Part shown: one piece after another, positions 25,043 to 33,397 of the stretch
Numbering within the stretch: the stretch's first letter is position 1
Layout: each line of letters begins with the position of its first letter
Assembly: GCA_036526135.1 (NCBI GenBank)
Contig: DATCZA010000041.1
Span: 1 to 64,000 of the forward strand
Length of the DNA stretch: 64,000 nucleotides
Source: UBA2965 sp036526135
GTDB lineage: Bacteria > Pseudomonadota > Gammaproteobacteria > Pseudomonadales > Azotimanducaceae
Reading direction: 5' to 3'
The notes under the pieces: model-generated
Told to the model about the DNA's origin: nothing
Seen by the model: the letters and a program-made list of their open reading frames with translations, nothing else
Database searches by the model: none
Position numbers and translations under genes: made by a program

Positions 25043-27552
25043 GCAGACCCGCCCATCAGGACGCCACCGTCATACGGGCGGATCCGAGCCTTTCCGTGAG
25101 CTTCGCGGGCGAGGGAGTCGGTGAGACCAACGCCCCCCGGATTCTCAAGCAGCGATTCGTGCTCGAGGAGAAGCTCGGCAGCGGAGGCATGGGCACGGTG
25201 TTCCGGGCAAAGGACCTGCGCAAAGTGGAAGCTCGCGACCGGCAGCCCTACCTGGCCATAAAGGTGCTCAACGACAACTTCCGCGCCCATCCGGAGGCGT
25301 TCATCGCCCTTCAGCGGGAAGCGGCCAAGTCCCAGGCGGTGTCTCACGCCAACATCGTGTCCATCTACGATTACGACAAGGACGGCGACGTCCCCTTCAT
25401 CACCATGGAGCTGCTGGAGGGGCAGGAACTCGCCGACCTCCTGCGCGCGTACCCGAACGGGCTTCCCGATCCCATGGCCTGGGAGGTCATCCGCGGCATC
25501 TGCGCCGGGCTCGGCCACGCTCACAGCACGGGCGTGGTACACGCGGACTTCAAACCCGGAAACGTGTTCGTCTCGCCGCGCAATGCCGCAAAGGTTCTCG
25601 ACTTCGGCATCGCCCGGGCCGTTCGGCTCAATCAGATCTACGGTGAAGAGACGGTCATCGATCCGGTTCGTCTGGGTGCGCTGACGCCGGCGTACGCAAG
25701 CCGCGAGATGCTGCAGGGGGACAATCCGGAGCCCCGGGACGACATCTACGCGCTCGGGGTGGTGATATACCTCATCCTGACCGGGCACCATCCCTACGGG
25801 CGCACGCCGGCCGACGAAGCCGCCCGCGAGGGTCTCGCTCCGGACAGGCCCAGACGGCTCACCCGGCGGCAGTGGCGTGTGCTGGAAAAGTGCCTGCGCT
25901 TCAATCGCCATGAGCGACCGGCGACCATCGACGAGGTCGAGCACTATCTGCTCAAACCGGCGCCGTGGCGTTCGCGCACGGCGCTCGCCGCCGCAGCGGC
26001 ATTCGCCCTCTCGCTGGGTATCAACTACCTGGTGGGCGATGCGGAGCTCACCGAGGTCAGGGAGGAGGTTCGGCAGTCGACGCTGGTGGATGCGCAGACG
26101 GCTCGGGTCCAGGCGATGCTCAGCGAGCCGGATTTCGAGCCGGGCTGGGAAGACCGGATAGCCAGCGAGCTGGATCGGCTGAACGTCCTGGACGAATCCG
26201 GCGCAAGTGGCGCCCGGATGAGTGCTCAGATCATCGCGCTGCTCACGCAACGGATCGTCGCGACTCGGGACCTGGGCAATGCCTTCGAGCTCTACCGCAG
26301 CGCAACGCGATTCGGCGAGCCCGAGCGGGCAGGCAGGGTCCTTCACGACCGCCTGCTCGCCAGAGTCTTCGCGCTGCTCGAGTCGCCGCAGCCTGAGCAG
26401 CGCTGGTTCGACTCCGTGCGAAGGGAGCTTGCGCGGCTGGCCTCAACCTTTCCTGAGAGCAAGGAGATCGAGCCGATCAGGCTCGAAGTCGGCGACGCGG
26501 TGGAGGCGCAGCTGCTTCGCAGCATCGATCGAGGCGATTTCCCGGCCGCCAAGGCGGCCCTCGCCGAGCTCGAGCCGCTGCGCTTCGACGTTGCCGCCGT
26601 GGAGCGGCTGGCTCGCGCTGTGGAGGATGCCGAGTTCGGTTACGCGGCTGCCGAGCAGCTTCGGGCCGTAGAGGAGAACGCCGAGCGCTTCGAAGCCGCC
26701 ATTGCCGACGTGCTCGACACCAGCTGCCTGCGCCTGGACCTCGGGCCGGTGGCTGCGCTTTTCGACGCCTGGGTGGCCGAAGACGCAGGGCTGGGATCCC
26801 CGGGCCGGCAGATGATCGGCGCAAAAGTCGCCGGTTGCGTCGCCCAGCTCGGCGAGCACGACCTGGCGAGAGCGGCAGCCCTTGCCGACTCGGCCCGCAC
26901 ACGATTCGGCGAGCTGCCCCAGCTCGCCGAGGTCCGGCTCGATCCCTGCTCCGCCCGCTACCTGGTTGGAGCTGGAGCGCAGGCTGGACGCAGCGGCTAT
27001 TGCGCCGATCGCCTCGTCGGCGATCTTGTCGGGCCGCGCCTGGTGGTCGTTCCGAACGGCGAGGCCCGATTTGCCATTACCAGGCACGAGATCAGCCGAG
27101 GTCAGCTGAACGCCTACTGTGCCTATTCCGGCGCGTGCGGGGTCGCGGATGCGGACCAGCTTCCGGCTACCGGCGTCGATGTCGTGGTTGCCCAGGGATA
27201 TGCACGCTGGCTGTCGGAGATCACCGGCTTCACCTATCGGCTGCCGACCCTGACGGAGTGGCGCCTGGCGGCCCAGGGAGCGCCGGACGCCAGCCGCAAC
27301 TGCCGCGTGGAGGTGGACGGCGTCGAGCGTGGTCTGGCCCTGGTCCCGGCGAGCAGCGGGCAGGCCGGCGAGTTCGGGCTGATCAATGCGCTCGGCAACG
27401 CTCAGGAATGGGTGCTGGATGGTGGCAAGCTGCGGGTTGCAGGCGGTGCTTTCGACGATGCCATCGGCGACTGCGTGCCGACGACCGTGCGGGATCACCA
27501 GGGCCGCGCAGATGCGGTCACCGGATTCCGGCTGGTGAGGGAAATCTCGTGA
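25039..27552 (+). CDS. Transmembrane Ser/Thr kinase fused to a formylglycine-generating-enzyme-like domain
   Basis: 837 residues from GTG 25039. Kinase domain about 38-300: GSGGMGTVF glycine loop, Lys75 in LAIKVL, catalytic loop HADFKPGN (Asp170; HAD instead of HRD) and DFG at Asp188. A membrane helix (about 312-331) places the rest in the periplasm: a long helical region (335-640) and a C-terminal FGE/SUMF1-like domain (about 660-837; FAITRHEISRGQLNAYC, RLPTLTEWRLAA, GNAQEWVLDG, VTGFRLVRE). In this kinase family such domains may be sensors rather than enzymes. Its stop overlaps the TpsB start (GTGA). Confidence 0.92.
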   Translation: MSRPAHQDATVIRADPSLSVSFAGEGVGETNAPRILKQRFVLEEKLGSGGMGTVFRAKDLRKVEARDRQPYLAIKVLNDNFRAHPEAFIALQREAAKSQAVSHANIVSIYDYDKDGDVPFITMELLEGQELADLLRAYPNGLPDPMAWEVIRGICAGLGHAHSTGVVHADFKPGNVFVSPRNAAKVLDFGIARAVRLNQIYGEETVIDPVRLGALTPAYASREMLQGDNPEPRDDIYALGVVIYLILTGHHPYGRTPADEAAREGLAPDRPRRLTRRQWRVLEKCLRFNRHERPATIDEVEHYLLKPAPWRSRTALAAAAAFALSLGINYLVGDAELTEVREEVRQSTLVDAQTARVQAMLSEPDFEPGWEDRIASELDRLNVLDESGASGARMSAQIIALLTQRIVATRDLGNAFELYRSATRFGEPERAGRVLHDRLLARVFALLESPQPEQRWFDSVRRELARLASTFPESKEIEPIRLEVGDAVEAQLLRSIDRGDFPAAKAALAELEPLRFDVAAVERLARAVEDAEFGYAAAEQLRAVEENAERFEAAIADVLDTSCLRLDLGPVAALFDAWVAEDAGLGSPGRQMIGAKVAGCVAQLGEHDLARAAALADSARTRFGELPQLAEVRLDPCSARYLVGAGAQAGRSGYCADRLVGDLVGPRLVVVPNGEARFAITRHEISRGQLNAYCAYSGACGVADADQLPATGVDVVVAQGYARWLSEITGFTYRLPTLTEWRLAAQGAPDASRNCRVEVDGVERGLALVPASSGQAGEFGLINALGNAQEWVLDGGKLRVAGGAFDDAIGDCVPTTVRDHQGRADAVTGFRLVREIS

Positions 27553-29474
27553 CGCTGATGAAGTTCAGCCCGGAAACCGTGCGCCTGCGGCGGGTCGCAA
27601 AGGCATACGCCGCCGGCGAGTTCAGCCGTTCGGAGTATCGGGCGACCCGGCGCGAGGTGATCGCCAACTTCCGGGCAGATGCGAGTTCGGACGACGACAC
27701 CCAGCGCCGTGACGCCGTGACCGTCGGCTCCGGGGCGGCTGTGGATCCGGATCAACCGCGCGGGCGTTCGGCGACCTGGCTGGTGATGGTCGCGTTGACG
27801 ATGATGGTTCTCGGCTTGGTTGCCCTCGAGGCCCGGGCCGGCACGGTCATCGGGGCCGTGAGCGAGCGCAGCTCTGATCCCATGAGCAGCCCGAGGCTGG
27901 CAGTCCGTTCCCTGCGGGTTCGTGCCTTTCAGCCGTATCCCGGCGTGCTGGAAAGCGATCTGAACGCGCTGATCGACGACGCGCTCGACGAGATTCGTCG
28001 GCGCAACGCGGAGGGTGACCACGGTTTCACCCGAACCGAGCTGGACGAGGTGGGGCGATTTCTCAGCGCGCTCGGCGCCCACCGCGATGGCGGGGCTCTT
28101 TCGGCCACGGACGCCGAAGATCTGATGGCCCTCATCGAGCAGCAGAAGGCCCGCCGTGGCATCTCGGTGCTGGAGCTCGAGGAGATTGCCGGCCGGGTGC
28201 AGGCCTACTACCGGGACGCCGGGTACTTTCTCGCCGTTGCCTACCTGCCTGCGCAGCAGGTGGAGCACGGGATCGTGGAGGTCGGCGTGCTGCCTGGCGT
28301 TCTTGGCGACGTGGTGGTGACCGGGGTTGACCAGAAGGAGCTCGCCTCACGATTCGAGGAAGTCGTGGGGGAGCCGGTCACGGAAGAATCCATCACGCGG
28401 CGCGTCTACCTGCTCAATCAGGTTCCGGGGCTTAAGGCCCAGGCCGCGTTCGAGCCCGGCAGCGAAGTCGGTGAGACCCGTTTGAACGTCAACGTGGTGG
28501 AGCAACGCAAATGGTCGGCTCGCGTGATTGCCGACAATCACGGCGACGACGCCACCGGCAAGGAGAGGCTGAGCGTGGTGGGCGGCTGGTTCAACCCGCG
28601 GGGCGTCGGCGACGTTCTGGAAGTGGGTCTGCTGCAGACCGTCAACCCGACGAACCAGACTTACGGGTTCATCGACTACCGGACGCCCATCGGCGGTGTC
28701 CGTCAGGCCCACGTGCGCGCCTCCACGAACAGCTTTACCGCAAGCGACGGAGTCGAGCTGGACGGCAGCGGGGCGCTCTTCGACGTCGGCACGGAGCTGG
28801 CCCTGCGCCGCAGCCGTGCGTCGAGCCTCACGGCACGGCTGGGAGTCAGCCACCACCGCTTCAGCTGGGCCACCGCGCAGGATCAGGCGGCCACCTTCCT
28901 CAGCGCCGGCTTTGACGGCCATCGGTTGTGGGACGACCGACGCGTTGCTGCCGGCTTCGGCGCCGTCGCGGACGCCGGTCGGTTCGGGGACGGGACCTTC
29001 GCCGGTCAGGACGCGACCTTCTGGCGGCTGGGATTGAACGCGTATGCGTGGCGGGCGCTCAACGTTCCCGGGCTTCCCGGGGAGCAGAAGCTGGCGGCCA
29101 GGCTGCTCGGACAGCTCAGCGGATCCCAGCTGCCGAGCTCCAGGCGCTTGTCGCTCGGTGGCTTTGGCCGCGTGCGGGGCTTCGAGAGGGACGCGTTCCT
29201 CGCCGATCGCGGTGCCCTGCTTTCCCTGGAGCTGCGCACGCCGGTCCCTCTGGGCGAAATGGCGCTCTTTGCCGATACGTCGTACGGCGAGGGGTTGAAC
29301 GATCTCACGCCCGCCTGGGGTCACCTGACCAGCCTGGGCGTGGGTTGGGATGCGGATCTGCTGCCTCGGCTGACGAGCCGCGTCAGCCTGGCGTTGCCGG
29401 TGGCCGCAAAGGGCTCCGGTGATATGGACGACAAAGGATTTCGAATTTTCTGGCAACTGCAATATGAACATTGA
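27549..29474 (+). CDS. TpsB / ShlB-FhaC-HecB type outer-membrane transporter with N-terminal extension
   Basis: 641 residues from GTG 27549 (ATG 27558 also possible). About 75 cytoplasmic-type residues (RRVAKAYAAGEFSRSEYRAT, then the acidic SSDDDTQ) precede a hydrophobic segment near 80-97 that may be a signal or an anchor. A POTRA-type region follows with LAVRSLRVRAFQPYPGVLE and ISVLELEEIAGRVQAYYRDA, separated by an insertion of about 70 residues. The C-terminal part is a beta-barrel with the conserved lid motif GRVRGFERDAF. Members export large TpsA proteins across the outer membrane. None is encoded here. Coupled to the kinase gene by a 4-base overlap. Confidence 0.85.
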   Translation: MTLMKFSPETVRLRRVAKAYAAGEFSRSEYRATRREVIANFRADASSDDDTQRRDAVTVGSGAAVDPDQPRGRSATWLVMVALTMMVLGLVALEARAGTVIGAVSERSSDPMSSPRLAVRSLRVRAFQPYPGVLESDLNALIDDALDEIRRRNAEGDHGFTRTELDEVGRFLSALGAHRDGGALSATDAEDLMALIEQQKARRGISVLELEEIAGRVQAYYRDAGYFLAVAYLPAQQVEHGIVEVGVLPGVLGDVVVTGVDQKELASRFEEVVGEPVTEESITRRVYLLNQVPGLKAQAAFEPGSEVGETRLNVNVVEQRKWSARVIADNHGDDATGKERLSVVGGWFNPRGVGDVLEVGLLQTVNPTNQTYGFIDYRTPIGGVRQAHVRASTNSFTASDGVELDGSGALFDVGTELALRRSRASSLTARLGVSHHRFSWATAQDQAATFLSAGFDGHRLWDDRRVAAGFGAVADAGRFGDGTFAGQDATFWRLGLNAYAWRALNVPGLPGEQKLAARLLGQLSGSQLPSSRRLSLGGFGRVRGFERDAFLADRGALLSLELRTPVPLGEMALFADTSYGEGLNDLTPAWGHLTSLGVGWDADLLPRLTSRVSLALPVAAKGSGDMDDKGFRIFWQLQYEH

Positions 29475-29493
29475 CCCTAAAGAAGACTTGGAT

Positions 29494-29745
29494 ATGCGTG
29501 TATTCCTCATTGCCCTGATGGCGTGTCTGGTGACCTTGAGCTTCGTCGGTCACGGCCACGCGGCGGATGCCGCTGCTGCCGCGCCACCGCTGGTGAGCAC
29601 CGGTGCCGAAGCAGCACACCAGGTGGCCGCCGAGGAGGGTCGCGTGGACTGGCACCTGGACACCGCGATCTTCACCGACATCTCGCCGATTGACACCCCA
29701 GAAGTGGCGATCAAGCTGCCCGAGGACCAGCAGGAAGAGGGCTGA
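29494..29745 (+). CDS. Small secreted protein at the end of the signalling operon
   Basis: 83 residues from ATG 29494, with AAAGAAG (29479-29485) upstream; an in-frame ATG at 29464 would overlap the TpsB stop but gives an acidic start. A signal peptide (MRVFLIALMACLVTLSFVGHGHA) is followed by about 60 mature residues, Ala-rich then acidic, ending in LPEDQQEEG. No family recognised. As the last gene of the operon it could be a substrate or partner of the kinase's periplasmic domain or of the transporter (inference only). Confidence 0.6.
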   Translation: MRVFLIALMACLVTLSFVGHGHAADAAAAAPPLVSTGAEAAHQVAAEEGRVDWHLDTAIFTDISPIDTPEVAIKLPEDQQEEG

Positions 29746-29847
29746 CCCGGGGATCGTGCCGGCGGCGGCCACTGCGGTCTAACGGTTGTACTGAGCGGCA
29801 TCTGGGGCGGGCGTTTCCGCTGCCGGATTAAGTGCCGCGGAGCACGG

Positions 29848-29869
29848 CTTGTTAGCGAACACTAACAAG
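29848..29869. promoter_or_regulatory. Palindromic operator candidate 1 (CTTGTTAG-N6-CTAACAAG)
   Basis: A perfect 8-bp inverted repeat with a six-base spacer CGAACA. The core GTTAG...CTAAC resembles TetR-family operators. It lies about 300 bases upstream of the glutamine synthetase-like gene and 120 upstream of the promoter candidate. Confidence 0.5.
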
Positions 29870-29946
29870 CGCGACGGCCGTGTTATGCACACTGGCGAAG
29901 AATGGCAACTTGGGATGGGGAGATGGCGAGCATTTTTCATATGGTC

Positions 29947-29967
29947 GGTTAGTTTGGGGATCTAACC
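29947..29967. promoter_or_regulatory. Palindromic operator candidate 2 (GGTTAG-N9-CTAACC)
   Basis: A second inverted repeat with the same GTTAG/CTAAC half sites as the one 100 bases to the left but a nine-base spacer. It ends 21 bases before the -35 candidate at 29989. Confidence 0.45.
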
Positions 29968-29988
29968 ATCTGATCCTGATGATCTTTT

Positions 29989-30017
29989 TTGAATTTGAAC
30001 AAAAAGTGACCAATATT
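29989..30017 (+). promoter_or_regulatory. Sigma70-like promoter candidate for the glutamine synthetase operon
   Basis: TTGAAT (29989-29994), 17-base spacer, AATATT (30012-30017). The predicted start near 30024 gives a leader of about 128 bases. It is in the AT-rich part of the region, downstream of two palindromes. Confidence 0.4.
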
Positions 30018-30151
30018 CTTTGGTTGCCGTGGAACGCCGGCTCTGCCAACTTGTGCCCGACTTATCCTCAGAGTTATCCACAGAATTCGTGGAAATCTTC
30101 GCCTGAGGTAAAGTCTGCTCCACATGTTGAGGCCAAACGAGGAGATCTTAC

Positions 30152-31528
30152 TTGAACGACGGTATGGAACTGCTGGATCAGAAGCTCGCGCGGTATCGTG
30201 AACGGGGTGTCAGCCGTGTCAAGCTGGGGCTGACCGACGTCGATGGCGTGATCCGCGGGAAGTACGTCAGTTTGTCCAAGTTCGCCTCGCTGATGGAGAA
30301 GGGTGGGGGCTTCTGTGACTGCGTCTTCGGATGGGACGTGCACGACCAGCTCTACGACGCCGGTACCTATACGGGGTGGCATACGGGTTTTCCTGATGCC
30401 CAGTATCGGCTGGTTGCCGACAGCGAGCGCTGGCTCTCGGAGGAGGGGTGCCCGTTTTTCCTGGGCGAGTTCGTGGCCGGTGACGGTGGTCCCCATCCCC
30501 TGTGCCCGCGAACGCTTCTCAAGACGGTGCTGGGCAGGCTCGGTGACCGTGGGCTCACCCTCAAGTCTGGCTTCGAGTACGAGTTTTTCGTCTTTGCCGA
30601 GACGCCGCATTCGGTGCGGGACAAGGGATATCGGAACCTGCGCCCGCTGACCCCGGGCAACTTCGGTTACTCCCTGTTGAGGGCCAGCGGCGAAGCCGAC
30701 AAGTTCTCCGGTCTCATGGACTTTTCCCAGGCGCTGGACTGCGATCTGGAAGGCCTTCACTGCGAAACGGGTCCCGGGGTGTGGGAAGCGGCATTGCAGA
30801 CCGCGCTCGGCGAGGAAGCGGCCGATCGTGCCAATATCTTCAAGACCTTTGCGAAAGTCTACTTCAACCGGCTGGACTGCATGGCGAGCTTCATGGCGAA
30901 GTGGTCCATGGACTATCCGGGCCAGAGCGGTCACTTTCATTTGAGCTTGCTCGATGCCGACGGGCGAAACGTTTTCTTCGACGACGGCCAGCCGTCGGGC
31001 ATGTCAGATCTGCAGCGTCAGGCGGTGGCCGGCTTAGAGCGGTATCTGCCGGAGTACCTCGCGTTGATCGCTCCCACCATAAACAGCTACACCCGACTCG
31101 TGAAAGGAGCCTGGGCGCCCACCGCTTCGACCTGGGGCATCGATAACCGCACCGTGGCCATTCGCGTCATCAATGGATCTGAATCGCACCAGCACATCGA
31201 GTGCCGTGTCCCGGGCGCCGACTCTAACCCCTATCTCGTCGCTGCCGCCGTGTGCGCCGCGGCGCTGGGGGGTATCGAGCAGGCCCTCCTGCCCGGAGAT
31301 CCCGTGGTCGGAAATTCCTACGACGTGGAGGAATCTCTGCCCGAGGAGCTTAGGTTTCCCCGCGACCTGGCGGCCGCGGCCGATCGTCTGGAGGCTTCCG
31401 ACCATGCCAGGGCGATGCTCGGCGAGGCCTTCGTCGACCACTACGTCATGTCCCGGCGCTGGGAGTGCGAAGAGTACCGCAAGAACCTCAACAGCTGGCA
31501 GCTGGAACGCTACTTCGAGATCATCTGA
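30152..31528 (+). CDS. Glutamine synthetase family ligase (PuuA-like)
   Basis: 458 residues from TTG 30152, chosen for GAGGAG (30139-30144) seven bases upstream; ATG 30164 is too far from it. Glutamine synthetase fold marks: VDGVIRGKYV, metal site FEYEFFVF, ETGPGVWEAAL, GQSGHFHLSL and WGIDNRTVAIRVI with the catalytic Arg. It lacks the adenylylation-loop Tyr region of housekeeping GlnA and its length fits gamma-glutamyl-amine ligases such as gamma-glutamylputrescine synthetase. The neighbour is a glutamine amidotransferase, so a gamma-glutamylated intermediate route for an amine is likely; the amine is not known. Confidence 0.88.
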   Translation: MNDGMELLDQKLARYRERGVSRVKLGLTDVDGVIRGKYVSLSKFASLMEKGGGFCDCVFGWDVHDQLYDAGTYTGWHTGFPDAQYRLVADSERWLSEEGCPFFLGEFVAGDGGPHPLCPRTLLKTVLGRLGDRGLTLKSGFEYEFFVFAETPHSVRDKGYRNLRPLTPGNFGYSLLRASGEADKFSGLMDFSQALDCDLEGLHCETGPGVWEAALQTALGEEAADRANIFKTFAKVYFNRLDCMASFMAKWSMDYPGQSGHFHLSLLDADGRNVFFDDGQPSGMSDLQRQAVAGLERYLPEYLALIAPTINSYTRLVKGAWAPTASTWGIDNRTVAIRVINGSESHQHIECRVPGADSNPYLVAAAVCAAALGGIEQALLPGDPVVGNSYDVEESLPEELRFPRDLAAAADRLEASDHARAMLGEAFVDHYVMSRRWECEEYRKNLNSWQLERYFEII

Positions 31529-31545
31529 CGGGGAAACATTGCCTG

Positions 31546-32247
31546 ATGCGCATCGGCATTCTGCAGACCGGCGCCGTTCTGGAGGATATTCAGCCCCGGT
31601 TTGGCGACTACCCGGCCATGTTCGTGGATCTGCTCAGCGGAGATGCGCATCGGCGCCCGAGTTTCTCGACCTACCGCGTGCGGGAAGGCGAGCTTCCTGA
31701 GCCGGCGGCCTGCGACGCCTACGTCATCACGGGCAGCCGACACAGCGTTTACGAGGATCATCCCTGGATCGTCGAGCTGGCGGAGTTCGTCGGTAACACC
31801 ATGGCCGGCGGACAAAAGATCGTGGGGATCTGCTTTGGCCACCAGCTCATTGCCCATTACTTCGGCGGCCGCACCGAGCCGGCCTCGGTGGGTTGGGGTG
31901 TAGGCGTCCATGGGGTGGAGATCGTGAGCAGGGAACGTTGGATGGACCCGCACCAGGGATCGGTGAGCATGCTGTCGAGTCACAAGGATCAGGTGGTGGC
32001 CCTGCCGCGCGGCGCGCGCCGCGTGGCCTCCAGCGCCTTCTGCCCGAACGCGGCGTTTGCCATCGGCGATGTGGCCATGACGTGGCAGGGCCACCCGGAG
32101 TTCGAGAAGGACTATGCGGAAACGTTGATGCGCCGCCGCGAAGCGCTTCTGGGGCCCGAGACCCTTGCGGCCGGTTTGGCCTCGCTCGACAACGAGATCG
32201 ACCGCGCGCTGCTGGCGCGCTGGATTCTGAACTTCATCTATGATTGA
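31546..32247 (+). CDS. Class I glutamine amidotransferase-like protein
   Basis: 233 residues. Nucleophile elbow GICFGHQLIA with the catalytic Cys, and WQGHPEF with His and Glu of the triad; the GMP-synthase-like GATase fold is complete. It stands alone, without a synthetase domain. Next to a PuuA-like ligase it may act as a gamma-glutamyl hydrolase or supply ammonia. It starts 17 bases after the ligase and overlaps the next lipoprotein gene by eight bases. Confidence 0.88.
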   Translation: MRIGILQTGAVLEDIQPRFGDYPAMFVDLLSGDAHRRPSFSTYRVREGELPEPAACDAYVITGSRHSVYEDHPWIVELAEFVGNTMAGGQKIVGICFGHQLIAHYFGGRTEPASVGWGVGVHGVEIVSRERWMDPHQGSVSMLSSHKDQVVALPRGARRVASSAFCPNAAFAIGDVAMTWQGHPEFEKDYAETLMRRREALLGPETLAAGLASLDNEIDRALLARWILNFIYD

Positions 32248-33133
32248 GCGCATGGTCGTCCGTCTGTTTGCGCTGCTCGCGGTGCTGGTGCTTGGTTCCG
32301 GCTGCAGCGTTCAGTTTGCCTACAACAACCTCGACCGGCTGGTGCGTTGGGGCGTGAACGATTACGTGAACATGAACGACGCTCAGCGGAACCTGTTCAA
32401 CGAGGAATTCGCCCGGCTTCATTACTGGCATCGCACGGAGCATATGCCGCTCTATGCGGACTTCTTCGAGGCCGTGCCGACGACGCTTTCGGACGGCGTC
32501 GATGCCCAGGAACTGCTCGCGCTGGAAAACACCATGATGGGCTGGGCGAAAGAGATCGTCGAGACGGGCGCGCCCCTCGCGGTCGCCATCATGCAGACCA
32601 TGACCGATGAGCAGGTGGCCGGCCTCCCGGCACGGCTGGAGGAGAGCAACCGGGAGATCGAGAAGACCGAGCTCGGCAAGAGCGTCGAAGCGTCCCAGGC
32701 CCGCTGGCGCGAAGAGGTGGAGGACATCTTCACCCGCTTTGCCGGTCGCCTGACTCCGGCGCAGCAGGAGTATCTGGTGGCTCAGTCGGTTCGCTACATT
32801 CCCGAGCGGGTTCTCTGGGCGGAGTATCGGCGGCGCTGGCAGCGTGACCTCATGAAGCTGCTCCAGGCCCGCTCCGAACCGGCCTTTGCGGATCGCTTCG
32901 CGGAGCTGGCCGCTAATCGCGAGGCCTATTTCGGGGCCGAGCTGACCGCCATCTTCGACAACAACGAGAACCTGGGGCGCGAGACCGCCGCCTGGCTTCT
33001 CAACCACATGGCCGAGCGGCAGTCGGTGCGCATGTACACGCGTTTCGTGGAGCTGGCTATAGACTTTCGCGAGCTGGCCGACGACGCGCCAAACTGGCTG
33101 CCGCCGGAGGAGCCCTGCCAGATCACCTGCTGA
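32240..33133 (+). CDS. DUF6279 family lipoprotein
   Basis: 297 residues. A lipoprotein signal (FALLAVLVLGSGC) anchors it to a membrane; the body is helical and begins SVQFAYNNLDRLVRWGVNDY, typical of DUF6279. An ATG at 32252 could also start the protein. Function unknown. It overlaps the glutamine amidotransferase gene, though whether it takes part in the same pathway is doubtful. Confidence 0.85.
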   Translation: MIERMVVRLFALLAVLVLGSGCSVQFAYNNLDRLVRWGVNDYVNMNDAQRNLFNEEFARLHYWHRTEHMPLYADFFEAVPTTLSDGVDAQELLALENTMMGWAKEIVETGAPLAVAIMQTMTDEQVAGLPARLEESNREIEKTELGKSVEASQARWREEVEDIFTRFAGRLTPAQQEYLVAQSVRYIPERVLWAEYRRRWQRDLMKLLQARSEPAFADRFAELAANREAYFGAELTAIFDNNENLGRETAAWLLNHMAERQSVRMYTRFVELAIDFRELADDAPNWLPPEEPCQITC

Positions 33134-33140
33134 TGGAAGG

Positions 33141-33157
33141 GCTCACCGCCGGTGGGC
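33141..33157. terminator. Hairpin between convergent genes
   Basis: GCTCACC-GCC-GGTGGGC forms a seven-pair stem (one G-T) between the DUF6279 stop (33133) and the pspC-like stop (33158). Placement fits a bidirectional terminator, but no T-tract is present on either side. Confidence 0.3.
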
Positions 33158-33370
33158 TCAGCGAGCTTCGTCCAGCACCAGCCATGCCAGCAGGTAACAG
33201 GCGATCACCGTCTTGGGGAAGAACAGGGCGGCGATCACCACAACGACCCGCACGATGGCAGGGTCGATCTGTAACCGATTGGCGAAGCCGGCGCAGGCGC
33301 CGGCAATCCAGCCGTTGCGCGGGTCGAGACGCAGTCGTCTGCGGACGTTGTTCAAGTTCGAATTTGCCAC
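33158..33370 (-). CDS. PspC domain-containing small membrane protein
   Basis: 70 residues: RLRLDPRNGWIAGACAGFAN followed by RLQIDPAIVRVVVVIAALFF and a membrane helix. This is the minimal PspC domain seen in phage-shock and envelope-stress proteins. No pspA or pspB lies near. It follows another small membrane protein on the same strand by 27 bases. Confidence 0.9.
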   Translation of the reverse strand: MANSNLNNVRRRLRLDPRNGWIAGACAGFANRLQIDPAIVRVVVVIAALFFPKTVIACYLLAWLVLDEAR

Positions 33371-33397
33371 TGGGATCTCTCCGGAGTCTTTCTGTCG

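Larger units (their letters stand above)
29746..30151. other. 406-base intergenic regulatory region, locally AT-rich
   Basis: No convincing gene. The stretch from about 29930 to 30090 is clearly richer in A and T than its surroundings. It holds two GTTAG/CTAAC inverted repeats, a sigma70-like promoter and one DnaA-box match (TTATCCACA, 30074-30082). An open frame at 29880-30155 has no ribosome site or family likeness. Confidence 0.6.

Noticed and set aside
23982..29745. Type VI secretion post-translational control cluster (FHA/PP2C/STPK)
   Set aside because: No Tss, Hcp, VgrG or ClpV genes are present; the operon ends in a TpsB barrel instead.
30060..30090. DnaA box TTATCCACA in an AT-rich intergenic region, as a replication origin
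   Set aside because: Only one consensus box is present, the AT-rich stretch is short, and none of the usual origin neighbours (dnaA, dnaN, gidA, parAB of the chromosome) is near. A chance or regulatory box is more likely.
29880..30155. 91-residue open frame before the glutamine synthetase-like gene
   Set aside because: No ribosome site, no family likeness, and it covers the promoter and palindromes.
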